A DNA stretch of 64,000 nucleotides from NCBI GenBank assembly GCA_022410635.1, contig JAJVDF010000416.1, forward strand, positions 1,077,508-1,141,507, in the 5' to 3' direction. The notes below the pieces were generated by a model that worked only from the letters and a program-made list of their open reading frames with translations, was not told the origin of the DNA and made no database searches. The position numbers and the translations under genes were made by a program. The stretch comes from Tretioscincus oriximinensis. Lineage: Eukaryota > Chordata > Lepidosauria > Squamata > Gymnophthalmidae. This document shows positions 10,132 to 25,800 of this stretch, piece after piece. The stretch's first letter is position 1, and each line of letters begins with the position of its first letter.

Positions 10132-13100
10132 AGTTATGTAATCTCATTTTGTGAATGCATGAGAAAATCAAAGGGGCTGCTTGTGCATTGATACTGATGC
10201 ATGATGTGTCCTTTTTCACCATCATACCTTAACCAGCAGGAGCAAAAGGTTTCAGCTTTATTGGCCAAGGAACACTAATGAAGTTTGCTCCTCTCCCCCA
10301 AGTTAGCTTGCCACAATAAATGGAACTATGGCCTTAGGTCCAAACAAATATGGCAGCCTTTTTCCAAAATAACAAATGGCTCTACTCATAGGGCTTTGAT
10401 CCAACCCCAACATGAATGGCTTCTTCCAATTCCATCCCCCTCAAGTTCTTGAGCTTAGAGCTGATATCAGGATTTCAGGAAGAAAAAACAAGTAAAGAAA
10501 ATTGACCACATCACCGGTCTAGGTTCCTGCCTACAAGTGGACACTTCCTTCTGCTTATGTGGGGAAATTGCCTGTGTCGCCAACTGAGCTAGAGGCAAAA
10601 CCTTTTTGAGTAACAAAGATTTGATCACTGCTATGAGACCTTGATCAGTCAAATGGCATTTTATTTTTTATATGAAAAAAAATCAGCCAGTGTGAAACGT
10701 CTAATATTTCCATCTTCACCTCATAAACCATCACAGTGGAAAAGGTCCCAACTGGGAAAGTTTTAAAGACATTTCTTGAACAGATCAAATGGGAAAGAGT
10801 TTAAAACATTTACAATTCAACCAAGAGATGTGAGGATTGTTTTAAAAATAAAATAAATTCAACAGTGCAAGTCAAAAAATATTGTGGTTTAACAGGTAGA
10901 TCTGCACCCTTGGATTAAGAAGCATTTGGGCTGCTCTGAATGATTTTTCTTGAATTTGGACCCCAGAATGCCTGCCCATTGCTTAGATTACAAATTGTCT
11001 TTGAAGGGGCAAACCCTGGAAGAAGGTGGCAAAGGCAAGTGATTTCTGTATTGTCCAGACTATTGAGTGGATTCATCTGTACAGTTGCCAAGAATCAAGC
11101 AAATTTCTCCAGTGCTTTTTACATTAGGAAACATGTGATGCAGAGTGTAGCTCCACTGTAGCCGCCCATCTATTGGTCTGGGTTGCCCTCCCACAGACTG
11201 TCATCCCATGACTGTTGTTCTGAAGTCTTTGTCAGGGGCAGCAATAAACATGGCAAGTGATCAAGGTGAGAGTTTGACTCAAAAGGTTCCATCTGATATA
11301 CAATAAAGGGCATCTCTCAGGTGAATTGGTGTCTCAGATGGTAGACATGTTTCTCATTTAAATGACTTACTCTAGTTGGGAACATCTACACACCTGAGAA
11401 CATCAAATACAACCAATCACTGTGAATTATCTGATGTCATGGAAAGGCCTTGGGAGACTATAACACATGGGTTGCAGCTTGATGCTTGGTCATGACTGCA
11501 TACAGCTAGACACCACTGTGTTTGTTCGTGTCCCTCCATTTACTGCGCTGTTTTGGCATAAAAAAACTAGGGAAACAATCTTCATTGCTTCCCCAACACA
11601 TGTGAAGGCATACAAATAGCAGTGAGAAGTGTGATTTAAATGTGCTTTCAAATCTGCTTGTTGCTTTCACTGGATTTAAAATACCATCGACTTAAAACTA
11701 AAATTTATGGTCAACGCTTAAATATTTTTAAAAATGTAACTTGAGGCATCTGAACCTTCTGCTCAACTAGTCAACAATTTTACTAATAAAGCAAGTCTTA
11801 CCTTTCTTGCACATCCTTATGGAGGTTCAAATAACATCTCAGGAAATATATGCAGGATGTATACGCCTGGACATGTATGCCCTGTTGAATATGTGGTTTT
11901 TTAGTGTTTTACAGGACTTGCTTCCACCTGTAAATGCATCCCTATTGTTTTGAATGGATTTCTGACCTTATTCAAGAAGGCTCACTGTCAAGAGTCCATT
12001 TCTGTTTCTTACCATCTTTACTTTTTTGGGGGGAAAAAGTCTTCAAGAGCAACTATACAGTATTAACTGAAGTACCTCAGAAACACACAGCAAGAGTAGC
12101 AAGGGCAACATTCTAGGAGCCAAAGACAAGAGACTTTCACCACAAGACTTTGGAAGCCCCCTTGACCTACCATCATACAAAAATGTGTGTAGCCTTAAAA
12201 TTCTGGTGAATTATCTGCACCACTGCTATTACGTATTCAAGCTCCTAGAAATGCAACCTCTCACTTGGAAGTATATGGCACCCTAGAAATTGCAGCCATG
12301 TAGACTTTTCTTCTGTGTTTTCTCATGCATTATAATGACATACTGCATTTACCACAATAGCACTGCATGTACATATTCAAAACATACATCTGGTTGTTTT
12401 AGTGCAATCTGCCCCATTCCCCTTTCGAGAAATGGCTGCTTTCCCACTACTGATAAATAATGTAATATTCAGGGCCAACTACAGATGATAAACGTTAAGT
12501 TTCAGGGAGAAAGCACTGCTGCAAATGCAGCTTTGTGTCGCAAGGTCGCAAATAAATACGGTGAAACAACCACCTATATCTCCCGTTTGCAATTATTAGT
12601 GCAGTTGAGAATCACTTGTTTTGTATGTGAGGAAGGACTAAAATATAGTGTTCCCAGTAGAAGGAATAAGAACTAGAAAGTAAACAAAGCATATGAATAA
12701 TACCCAAGAGCTGTTCCACATCAACTGACGACTAGCAGGAACTTCCCAAAAGCGTATTGCCCCCTGGTTGTACTGTCTGAAACATTATTAACAATTGACA
12801 CTGATTATCCCCGATTATCACATTCTACACTGCCAGTGGTTTGTTATCTCACCTTCCACAACCTTTTGAGCCAAGTGATTTATTATTTGACACCTTAAGT
12901 TACAATCCTTTTGACAGTTCCATAAGACAAAGGCTCAGAATGTCTTCATCTGTATCATGCCACTTTCTGAAGTGCTTACTGAAGATCAAATCACATATTA
13001 AAATGTCCAAAGGGGCATTTGGATAATCATAGAGGGCACCTGTTACATGTATGCTTGTGTTCCCCTTATGAATGGGACTAGACTTGTCTTCTCCACATTA

Positions 13101-13871
13101 CTACCAGCTATTTTTTGCAGTCACTTCCTTGGGATAGAAGCCAGTCAGCACTAAATGATGAACATCTGTTCCTTCTTCTCTCCGAGAGCCCTTTCCACAT
13201 GATGGCCATTATTTGCCCAGGAGTCTAAAAAGGTGGTTCAAGGCACAATCCATTCTGCTATTTCACATAATAAAGGACCTCAACATTCTTGGTAACGTTC
13301 TTAGAATCTGATTTGCTGTCTTCCCAAGACTGAGATTAACAATGTATTGAAAGAAACAAAACCAGAGAGAATTTGCAGTGAGTTGAAGGGAGGGGAAGGA
13401 ATAAATAAATCACTGGTCCACTGATCTCAAATACTGACATTCTGAATAAAATGCATCAGACTGAATGGAACCCATCCAAGAAGAACCCTCTGCTTCCAGG
13501 GAAGCAGACAGCTTCATCATAGGTCCATAATTGGGACTGCCTAATCCCACTATGGGATAGGAAAGTAGTTTTTCCAACACAGAGGTCTTTCTTCTGTGAA
13601 AGGGAAAAAAACTCCTTTCAATCAAAAGAGAGCAAGCCACATTTCCAAGAGGGGCAGCTTTCACATTGTCACCCCTCCCACCCCCTCCAGTACCCTACAA
13701 TGATCTGAGAAATGGAAATAAGACTCTTTCCACAACCCTGCATTAAGTCATGCTCACAGTCAGGTCCATTTCCCAAGATTAAATGATTATTTTTTTTACA
13801 AAAAACCAATATAGAAATCAACACACTGCCATCATTCTGTGCATCTGGAGCAACGATACGGGGCCCAGGAC
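10132..13871 (-). other. Region downstream of MTCH2; probable long 3' UTR plus intergenic DNA
   Basis: No coding exon is recognised. Minus-strand AATAAA signals occur near 12882 (ATTTATTATT on plus), 10654 and 10257 (GGCCAATAAAGCTG on minus). Any of these could end MTCH2 transcripts, giving a 3' UTR of about 1-3.6 kb. No transposon was identified with confidence. Confidence 0.35.
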
Positions 13872-16800
13872 TCAATGGAATCTCTTCTCCTCCCATACGT
13901 ATTTCTTCCCTGCAGGCACCGACCGGAAAAACAGGCTGTTCCCTCGGCTCATGTTGCCCTGGATGAGTAAAGAGAAAAAGTTTAAACAGGGCATTTCCCA
14001 GCCTTCAATGTGGATTAAGCAGTCAACTACCACAAAGCCATTTTTTTCAGTTGCTTTAATTCATGTAGGTGCCGTCTAAACCAAAGCTACTCCTTTAGGA
14101 AGTGAGGTCAAGGACCAAATGAAAACAAAGTTTATATAAACAAGTCTTTAACAGACTGGCACACCCATTCCTAGTAGATTAGGAGTTTGGTGAAGCTGGA
14201 AGATGTTGGCTTCCTTTTCACTGGCCAATGGACAATCCTACAGATCCCTGCCTTCCATATGCTGGTAGAACTCTGTTTGCACTGGAAATAAGCTACAGTG
14301 TAACTCTTCACCAGTGGACACGTTGCAAAATAATCCACCAGAAAGCTACTGTAGGCCAGTGTACTAGGCCTAGACCTTTTTAGCTTGTAAACCTAGAAAC
14401 AGCATTGATTAAACAGCATTTGAGATTCAAAGCCCCTGCTGGGAAAATCAAATTTGATAACGTGTTTCTGCTTTTGCAGTCAGACAGGTTCAGCAAAAAT
14501 CTACTCATAACTAAGGCCAGTGTGCTGTAGGATAGTTATGCTGTGTGGAAAGGTTTGGGTGTCTCACAGTGACACAATAGAAACCCTTACAGTAGAACCT
14601 AAAGTCTCAATCTTTCAGAAATCTCATTTAAAGATGAAAATAGCCCATTTTCCCCACATTTGGAGGGCACCAAACTGGTCACTCTGCAGAACGGATAGCC
14701 AATGTGGACATACCTCTCTGTGCAACTGGCTCCAGCAATGTAACCAAGAGGAGTAAATTGGTGCATAAGGAGGGAGGCCACCAGCAAGTCTGAAACATGG
14801 AAGACAATGATTTATTGAGATGGTTAACTAGTTTAGAGTCAAATTTCCAGTCTCACTCAAATCACACTTAGCTCCATAAAGCCTTCAAAGCAACTAGGCT
14901 TGCACAAAATCTAATTGACAGAACCACTTGGAGGTCTTGGATTGTTAAAAAATTCACCCAACAGATTTCCACCCTTGGTTATATCTGCCTGATAACAAAA
15001 CTTGAATGAAAATCTTGCTTATAGCTCTTCTGGAATAAACTGACACAATAGGTAAATAAAACAATGAAACAGGGAAAATCCTTACAGAAGGAAAACCAGA
15101 ATTAAGTATCCTAATCATTATCTCAATGATAATAGTAAATAAAAGTAAAATGCATTTCCTTAAACTATTCCATGCTCTATCATCTTTTTTAGCTGTTGCT
15201 TCTCAGTGGGCCTTTTTCCACTCTTACCACATCAATGGTGTCTTTTATTCTGGTTTATCCAGCAGAACTGCCCTCTCTTTCTCAGAATGAAGACCGCTTT
15301 CATCCACCCAACAGAAACACACACATCTATTACGGAGGTGCAGTGATTTCCACTGAATTGCCTAGCGACCCTTTCAATGCTATATGCCAAAAATCCACTG
15401 TGGTCTTTACCTTCAGTTGTTTCTCAAAAAAGTCTCTTCAACCATTTTTTTCCTCCAATCTGTCTTTTCACTGACAACCTATCCTTCTGCTGACTGACTC
15501 AGATTGTGAGCAAACAAGTTAAAAGGTCTGCCCCTCGGACAAGTTTGGTATATTTTAAGGTGCCCTTAATCATGCCCTCAGACTCATGCTGTATTCCTCA
15601 TACTTCTGTACTTCACAGTCTAGTCAGCCAACATCATTTGGGCAGTTTTTCCCAATGAATGAACATGTAAAAAAATCAGCTTGGGTTTCAATCACCCCCA
15701 TTTTTCTATACAGTTTTCACTCAGGTTCACCAAAAAGCTTAATACAACTCACAAGGCAGATAACTGGGAAAAACCTATGAGCTAAATTTTGGAGTAGAAA
15801 ATAACTAGTTATACAATACCTATAAGGAAAGGGGGGGGAAACAGTAATAACTGAAAACTACCACAGAATACAGATAAAATACCAGAACTGGAAGATTAAA
15901 CATATTTATCTCACTATCCATATAATTCTTATTTGCACATGTTCATCAAATTTAAAGCCTTCGTGTATTCAAATGTGTAAAAGCTCCTAGCCACAAATAT
16001 TCAAGTAGTGGGTGGGACATACTAAAGGGCTCATTCTTTAACCGCTACACTCTTAAATTAAATCCTTAAAAGATATTTTGAGAGACTTTCCAACCACGGC
16101 TGGCAAAGTATTTGCAAAGTGGAATAGTGATGGCCTTATTTTTCCATTCCTTGGGCTATGCTATCAGAACTTCTAAAAACAGCTGCTGAAAATATGTCTT
16201 AAGAGCTCAATTCTTACAATGTCAAGATGAAAAATAACCCCCAAATCCATATCAAAACTGTGTTGTGAAATCAAAAGCCAGGTTAGAGAAAAAAAAACAT
16301 TCTGCACTCACCCACAACTATTAATGGCCATCAAGTTTGAGACAAGTACAAATGGGTATGTCAGCATACTGGCAAAGAACTGTAAGGGCAACAGCAGAAG
16401 ATACACCAGTTAGGAGTCATCCAGAAAATTATTTCTAAACATACAATCATCCGACTTACTGTCATAGGATACATGTCGAATGCAAGAAAAGAAAGTTTTA
16501 CAGAGCAGGAAAGCCCGATAAAATTATTCCAGGGTCAATTTAAAGGCGGCAAAGAATTTTCAACTGCATCAGGGTTGTGATTCACTTCAACCTCAATCAT
16601 GGCTTCCTGAAATAAGTACCCCGGCTAGCTAGACCTAATGACTTGACGGCCATTACTAGTTATCAAAGATAATCTTCCCAGTACTGAAATCCTGAAATTT
16701 AAAGATGGACAGACTTCATACAAGTTATTTCTATCAAACCCTGGTACCAAATTAGGTGATCAAAAATATACTCCTAATTCTGTGAAGATTTCTAAAATCA

Positions 16801-19800
16801 TCTCTGCCTCATTCCTTCCCAGAAAGAGAATAGATGTACACATACTCCAGTGACAGCCTGAGAATAACTCTTCATCTCAGTCATAGTGGAGACCTGGAAA
16901 AAAAAGAAGCCAAAGAATCAAAATCATTTACCCCATTATGAACACCAACCTGACCCTATGTCTGGACACTTCCACATGAGATTGAGACAGTATTTCGGGG
17001 GGAACAATAAGAAAGGGGTTTTTTGCTGAGTAAAAGGGCAACAGTGTATGTCCCTTCTGATTTAGCAAAGCTAGAATGAGCTGTTCATGTATATTACTCT
17101 GTGCGTAACATTAACAAAACTTTAGAAAATCAGAGGCCACAGCCCATTTAGTCCACACAGTGACCTACCAATGGCTTCTGGGCACCTCAAGGCAAAAACC
17201 TCCACATATTCTCATGTCCTTGCAAATGGCCTTTAGAGGCATCCTCTTGTCTCTCTCAACATGGACACGGTTCCTAGGCAGTCTAGCAGTCAATGATAAA
17301 TTTGCTAGAACTTCTCAGCCAAACAATACTAGAATAATTCAAATAAAAATCCAACAAAAAACCAGATGGCAACAAAAGCCCAACCTGCTGTAGGTAATAA
17401 TCAAAGGTTTGAATGGACTTACCCCATTGTCCAGTGCATAGGTATTAATGAGGTAGGCCAGCATGTTGCACAGCCACAGAGACACAATGTCTCCCAGCAG
17501 ACGGGGTATAAGGCCGCTGAAAGAGACAGGAGACAGATGGAAAGGTCCTAAATTGCGTTTGAGAACAATGGCATCAATCCCACACATCAGGTATGTTAGC
17601 AATGAGCAGTAGCACTTTTACTTTTGTTTATTAGTTCCTGTGCGCCGGGCACAGTTAAGCGGGAAAGACATTTGTAAAATGAATAGCTTTGTGTATTAGA
17701 GGAGTTCCTGCTGATAGTATAAATAGCAGATGTTAATATCTCTGAATCACTTGAATATTTTATTGCATTTCTCAATGATGTTCGCTGTTTCAACAACAAA
17801 TCAAAAAATTTGGCTCTCTCTGGTTTCTAACTGAAGGAGGGATCTTTTCATTACTAACAACATAAGATAAACTTCCTTTCAGTTTGTACTCAAACTCTCA
17901 GATGCAAGTAGAAATTTGCAAATTTATCTCCCACAAGTATACACAAAAAAGCACCACAGAAATAATTAGATCAGCACAAAACATTTGATTCCACTTTCAA
18001 AGACGTTCTCCTCTCCACCACTTTCTTTAGAGGCAAAGCTGCACCTTCTCCAGTCATAGATGCAAACCAAAGGCCCCAACCAAAAATAAATCACAAAAAG
18101 AGAGATCCTATCCTCAGAAATTAAAGACATACTGTACAAACAGCAGCTCATTCACAGGAAATACTCACGCGAAAAATCCAAAGATGCCCTCTTCCTTGTA
18201 AATGGTAACGAAGGAGCTAAACACACCACTGAAAATTGAGAAATAAATCCAGTGACTCCCAGTTTTTCAGCTATATTTTTGAAGATATGCTTCATTATAT
18301 TTTATCTCCCACCAATTTGTTTGTTTTACAAACTAAATGCAGCTATTAGTTCATATATTTGTGTTGACTTTTACTTCTGAATGTAACATTAGAATTGTTT
18401 CCCCCCCTCCCCTTTCCCTTGCAGGTTTGCACATACTCAAAAGACTTCATGCCTAATCTGAGAATCAGTGACTCTCCTGCGATTTCCAACTTCTATAATG
18501 AAACTGATAAGAAGCCTTTGGAGTCCTCCACTTTTTACTCTTCCCATTACAAGCCTCAGTCTTTGGAAGTCAAGGTCCCAAACAGCCAGATCACAATATG
18601 TACTTACCTGTACTTTGTCTCCCTACCAATGAACTGCACCATACATCTCAGTGTGATCACTGATGGGCAAAATTAGAGCAAAAGGAAAATCAAATTAGAA
18701 AAGGAAGCCTTCCCTGTTTTCTCTCTATTTAGACCAACAAACAGAACATATATCCTGCTTAAAAAGTCTATAAGACTTTTTAAAGCTTTTTTATTCAGTT
18801 TTAACACTTATGGTTGATTCAGTGTATTTATAAATATAAATTGCTGTATTTTATTAATTAATTAATTGTGTTAATCTCCTTCATAGAATTCTCATTGATA
18901 AAAGGCAAAATTAAAGAACTGTAATTCATACCAGAGTTAGGCTAGGTGTACACCACGACTTAAAAACTGATACAATGCTGTAATCCAGAATATAGCAATC
19001 ACCTGTCCGTGCACATCGAACAGGTATAATCTGTAACCAATGTCTCAGTTCTGTTACATCACTCATTGATCTTGTCACAGAATCTATTTATTTTTTACTC
19101 GCAGCAGCCAATATAAATAACTGCCGCGTTCTCGATTGTTTTAACATCTCACGTCTAATTTGTGCACAAGCATACACTCGCGAGAGTAGTGGGTTTCTCC
19201 GGAACGATGACTGAATATCTGAGCAATAGTTTATTCCGGGGAAAAGGGGGTTATTGTGGGTTGACTACTGAAAAATTCTTAGCACTTGTGCCTGAGACCT
19301 CCTGATTGCGCTACGAACAAGGTAGAAAAACAAACAAATATTTTACCCACTCACTGATCATTATAGTTCAGAAAGTACATTAACAAGCAAAAAAAGATTT
19401 AGCAATGAACTTCTTTTCCCCTTCAAACAAGCAGTGAGATGACAGCAATTTTCTTGTCAAGTAGGAGGTAAATTTATGCTGGCAGTTATCAAAAAACCAT
19501 CAGCTCATACATACCATGAAAGGGATGGGTGACTAGTGTAGCTGCGGAACGCGCGACCATCTCTTGAGAAGTCTAAGACAAAAACATTCCAGGCGCATCA
19601 GTAGAAAGCTAACAGATGTTCCCACCTGACCAGATTCCATTAAAGGCTTATTGTGGATTATGATATGAAGCACTTTGGTTCCATGCCAGTACTTTGCAAT
19701 ACCACATAATTATACTTTAGCGCAAAAGAATATAATACAGTTGTTTAAAAACAGGGCCTATCCAACTGGACAAAATCTTCCAAGAAGTATCCCATGGATT

Positions 19801-22800
19801 ACTACAAAATAATGCTTGAGATTGTTACAAAAATCTGAAACCTGGCAGTCTTAAATTGATCGGGATTCCCCTTTAAACTTACAGGCATGGTATACTTGGT
19901 TTACAAGCCTAAGAGCTAGTGTTTAAAATAGTTTTTCTCTGGAAAAAGGAAATTGCAGGGGACAGCTTCCACTGATGAGCTATAAAGCAGCATTAGTTCT
20001 GGGCAAGAGTTGTGGCACAGGCTATTTCTGAGAAAAAAACACTGATAGAACTAACCCAGACATTTTGGGTTTTAGTCTTCATCCTGCAAACTAAGAAAAA
20101 AATAAATGGTACTTCTTACAAAAACAAAAAGATGTGCCCAATAGAGCAATATTGTAGCATGTTGAACACTGGTTTCCTTGTCCTTTTTTCACTGTTCAGC
20201 TAAATACCTTTGATAGTATCAGTCTTGCAGTAAGTTTCAGATCATGGTTGATTACAATCTAAAGTCACCATTCGATTAAGAAAGAACAAAAAAAGCAAAA
20301 TAAAGCATTTGCAACCAATAGCAGGGAATGCCTATTTTCTGTGTGCAGAAAGAAACAGGCCCTTATATTACAAGCGCCTTAGTTTCCCTAGGGCAGAGAT
20401 TTGGGCTGCTATTGAACTTACTTATGAGCATCAACACACATAAACTCTTAATACAGATGAATCCTGTATCTCACCTCTTTAATAACCTGCTCCAGGGAAG
20501 ATTTACACTCCTTGTGATTGTTTCCTGGCTCCTGGAAAGAAAACCGGCCTCAGGAGTTACAAAGAAAATAATTTTCAGCATCTATGTACAAATTGTGTTG
20601 CTTCAAGTTCATAATACTGAAGTTCTTTTCCTTACGAATACAGTATTCCATTACTGTCTTAACACAAATGAGTACCTTCCAAAATCCATTGTCTTATGGG
20701 AGAGTAAATGAAGAACAAATTACAAGAAATTCAAACATAGATCCTGTTTACAACATACCTCAAATTTATCTTCTTCTTGGCATTTCTATACAAAAGGAAA
20801 AAAAGTATTAAAAATATGAAATTTTTTCTCATTAGTGAAGTATTCACTTCTAAATATTACTAAATTTAAATAATATCAAATTAAAAAACCCTCCTTTTCC
20901 TATTCTATTTACTATTACTTTCACTAAATAGCTAATCAGAAAGATTGGCTATTCGTTTTTGGAAGATCTGAATAACTTTTTTTCAAAACCCTTTTTATGC
21001 ATAATGGCATTTCACTGTTTTGTTATAAAGACAAACTTTGGACACATTGCTTCACTGATTCAGTCTGTTGTCAATGGATGCATCTGGTTAAAATGCACAG
21101 CTTTCTGGTGCAACAAACTAATGAAACCACTTATTTTCAACTCCATAACGCGAGGGTCCAGTTCCCATTTGGGGAGGAGGGGGGAATTGGTTGGTTCCCT
21201 CCCCCTCAACCCCCCAGCTCTGGTGAAGATGTGTTTTAGTAGCCGAACCGGGGGGGGGGGGGGGGGCTTTTTGGCCACATTAAACTGCTGGCGTGGTTTA
21301 AATCTCGCACAACTAGTTTAAAGAGCCTCGCTGGCTGCATGGTCCAAGCAGCTAGTAAGCTTTCAGGACCATCCTGCCGCATCTCCCCCCTTGCAACCAC
21401 TCCTCTCCTGGCACCTGTCCAAGGAAGGGGGGGACTTGGTAGAGATGCGGCAGAAGGATCCTAAATCTTTCATCGTTGCTAATACAAATCATTACATAAC
21501 TCCAAGAGTAAAAACAATGGGGTTTTATTTTTATCAAAAGTAACAGGATATAAAATAAACTACAAAAGAAATAATATCTTCTGCCATTAGTTCAAAGCTC
21601 TCTAAGGCATCCTTTGCTGTTACTGAAAGGAAATTCAAAGTTACAACTAAACACTCCACTCCCCCTGAACTCATACACATGCTCTACTGTGAAGTCTTAT
21701 CTGCTTCACAAATGCAGCCTGATTCCTGTATCTGATTCTGTAGACTGGGAAAAATCTCCTTTCATATTAAATCCAGTGCAGGTGTTCCTTTATTTATACA
21801 AAAGATTGCTTTTGCTAAGATTTAAGAATTCTGCTTTTAATTTCTGTTTATTTGTCTTAGAAAAAGAAAAGAAGCTAAATGTTACCCAAACTTGAAGCGC
21901 TTTTCCAATCAGCAATATATTCTCTATACCACTCCTATACAAACAATCCACATCCAATATCCATACTGGCAAAGCAGAGCAAAATAGATAGGAAAACTGA
22001 CATAAACCCACTAATTAAAACACTCTGCTTTTCTTGAGAGTACAAGCACAGCTGGAAAGCAGGTCAAGTGAAACCACTTTTTTCCTTTTAAACATGTAGC
22101 TAAAAGCAGAGAAAACACTAACAGTAATTTTAAACTGCTACTTATAAGCTGGCGTAACAACATATTCCCACCAACAATTCGAACAAATCTTATCCTAAAT
22201 TTAGTTCAAAATTGCACAGCCTAGGAATACACAGTCTAACAAATGTACTAGATTTCTCAAAACTGGGACACCAGCAACCACTTTCACAATTCTCCATGGA
22301 ATACACCACAACAGCCAAAAAGATAAAGGATTTACAAATTTGGGGAAATTTGTGATGGTTGTTCCAATGCTGTTGCTCTTTTCATAGCCTGTGTATAATC
22401 TGAAACACAATATGTTTAATGGAGCGATGATGTCCTTAGACAGACCTGGGCAAGGGGCGGCTCGAGGGCCACATGCGGCCCTCCTACTGTCTCTGACCGG
22501 CCCGCCCCTCTTAGCTCAGAGTTATATACAGTATTGGGTAGAACTGAGTTAACTATATTAATCCGGCCCTCTAAAACCACCCCAATTTCTCATGCGGCCC
22601 CTTGGGAAAAATTAATTGCCCACCCCTGTCCTTAGACCTTTTTCCTGGCTCTCATCTCCACCCAATGAGCCCTGAATGCTGCAAAGAACCTAGATATCAA
22701 GCCTCTCTGAGCAGTCAAGAAGAAATGAGCTTATGAACTTGGACATGGCACATTACAGTAATCTCTTCCTTCATCCCAAGTTCTAGAGAAGAGCTGATGG

Positions 22801-25800
22801 ATAAGTTGACAAGCCTTGGGCTTCAAAAAGCTGGAAGACAGATTCTGAATTTGTTCTCACCTCATGGTGCTGAAATGCTACAAGCATAGTCTTGTGGCAC
22901 ATGCAGATTTCATTGAGGATGGTAGGATTCTAACAGCTGCTCGCTTGCAACTAACCATCAAAGTCAACTAAGTTTACAAAATCCATTCTGTTCCAACTAT
23001 AAATTATACTACACCTTGTTCTTTCTCAAAGGAATTCAATGGTTTTTCCTGCCCATAAGAATGTAAGAAGAGCCTTACTGAATCGAGCCAGAGCCCATCT
23101 AATCGAGCATTCTGTCTCACAGAGGTCCATCCAGATTCACCTGGGTAGTCTGAACAGAAGGCAAAATGTGCATCTGTACATGACTCCCTGCAAATGCCCA
23201 TTTCATAAAATTCTATATAATCACTGAACTAACAATGATTGAATCAAAATTCAGCTCTGTACAGCAAAAACAGCCAAATGTATCTTGATAAGCCACTTAC
23301 ACCCTCAACTATGATATATTTTAAAACATTGATCCCGTACCAGAAGGAACAGGTGCATGAGAGGATTCTTAGTGGTGTATGAAGCCATGGGGAAAGGGGG
23401 GAATAATAATGCATAAATCATATGAAAAGATTCATTATTTCAGATTAGCTGATCTTGATCCAAGTTAGTTATGCTACAATTAATTAAAAGTAAATATGCC
23501 TTCAAATTGAGCTCAACTCTTAGTGATCTATATAAAACAAACACATGCAGTTTTCTTGTCAACAACCTCTTTATTCTATGGAGATGCTGCGAACTGAATC
23601 TTATAGGAACAGCTGTAGCTTAGTTATCCAGAAGGTGATGACTAGCTCCTTCTGTATTTGCCAAGAAGACTACACAGAGGTGTCGGGGTTCACCATACGT
23701 GATATATTAATTGGCATTAATATATTTGATATAAATATATACAAGAATTGGTCCCCAGAAGCCCAGGCAGCTTGGATGTAAAATTTTGGGGACATTGCCA
23801 TTACAGGGTGTTGCAGAGATCTAATCTCTCTCTTCCTGCCCTGGAGCAGTTCCCATTTAGTAGCATTCCTTAGCTTATTGTTTCAAAGGGCATCTATTGT
23901 ATCTGAAGCCATGGATTAATGGCATGAGTCATTTGCCTCAAAAGGGCAAGAGGAAGCCTTTTGTCCATCCTTTTCCCTTGGGGTGAGTCACAGGTCACAG
24001 GTCCTGGAAGCCTTAAGGGTCAATCTTGTATTGCTCAAACCATACCCATATTTGGATACTTCCTGACACAGGCTGCGCCCCTTGGGAGGAGGGAGACGCG
24101 TCACACAGGTGTCACAACCTGGACCCACCTCCAGTCTGCCCCAAACCACATCTTCTGAACTTCCACTTTCTGACTTCACTCTTCCTGTACACGCCTTCTG
24201 TTTGGAGTCAATAAAAACTGCTGCACAGGGGTGCTCAGGAGGATTCCATGACCCACGTGGACCTCCTGGATCTTGCCTCATGATCTAAGTTTATGGCCTC
24301 TGTGTGAGTTCTTGATGGGAGTCAGATTTTACACGTGTCCGTATTCTGACGATACGGCCGCCTCAGATGTGCAGGCATCTCTATAACGTGGTGAGCAAAC
24401 CCCCGTTACAGATGCAACTAGGTAATCATCAAAAGCTACCCTTGGTTTGATAACATCTCACAATAGCAACAATGAAAAAATAAATAGAGAGCAGAGGTAT
24501 GGTTAAAAGGAAGAGTTTAACTCCTACTGCTAAGAGAACCCAGCAAAAGCAAACGCAACATCACGGAGACCTTTAAAAACAAAGTTCAAAAGCATTTCTT
24601 GTTCTTCCTACACTGGGTTAAAAGTGAGTACTGTGTTAAATATTTTCAGAACTGCTTTGGAACCCAAATGTTCAGCAGTCTGAACCACAAATTGTTTTTG
24701 ATAACAGCTAACAAGGTTTTTTTGCAGCTAGGAATAGGTGCTTGTTGACACTTTTTGAAAGCCTCCATTTTATTTACAATTATTCCATTCGTGCCAGAAA
24801 TCCAGCTGAATCATGGTAATTTGGGAGGACACCTACCTTCATATCACCTGATATAAAATTAATTTTATTCACAAAATAAATGAATTTTAAAAATAATAAT
24901 AAAAGAATGAGGACCAAAGGGTTTTGCGAAACCCAAAAAGTCATTCCTAATAGTTTGGGAACCACTGCTCTAAAATGTATCAGTGCAAGTACTTGGCCCC
25001 TGACATTCTGCCAACTTATCCTTTTGATCCATCTTACCAAATACAGCCACAATGTAGAAAGTTACCTGTAAAACTCTGCTGTGCACAATAGTACCAACGG
25101 CTCCGGAGCACAGTCGAGGAGTTAAACCCTTGAAGAGTCCAGCTCTTCCATCAATCTTCATAATGTGTTTAGCTGAACAGAGAAGGACACATAGATTTTA
25201 AAATCTTATTCAACATTGAGTGTTTTCCCATTTACTTAGCAAGCTGCCTAAAGGCAATTCCCGTTCTCAAAATACAGGAAGTTTATAATTTACATTTCTA
25301 TTTCACCAAAAGTAGCAGAGTAAATAATAGGCTAAAGGATTAAAGCAAATGAAAAACCAAAACCTACTTGACCTGCTATTAAAAATGAGTAAAATAGCTC
25401 AAATCCCAAAAGCTAACCCCCTACAACTGAAACTATTTCCTGAACACAAGCACAATAACAATGCTTGCACTTAACAATGAAATCGGTAGGCAATGATACA
25501 CTGTATGCTGCGTTCTGCACATTTTGAAGACTTTGCTTTCTGATAAACCAGATCTACGCTGATTTGAACAACAAGATTTAAGCTCAATCACAAAGATAAC
25601 TTATTACACACTTACCATATGCAAAAAGACCAGGCAGCTGATAAACCTGTCGCCCAAAAATATTTCTTCCCAAGGTAGGAGGGAGAGGTTCATATCCAAC
25701 CTTGAAAATAAAGAGAAAATGTGCAGCAGCCACTACAGAAAGAACAGGATGCTAAGGAATCATTTTATTCATTTATTTATTCTTATACCCCGCCCATACC

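Noticed and set aside
16410..16500. Candidate MTCH2 exon reading [14 protein letters not shown] on the minus strand
   Set aside because: Superficially like [15 protein letters not shown], but no acceptor precedes it; the true exon is 16312-16379 with proper splice sites and a better match.
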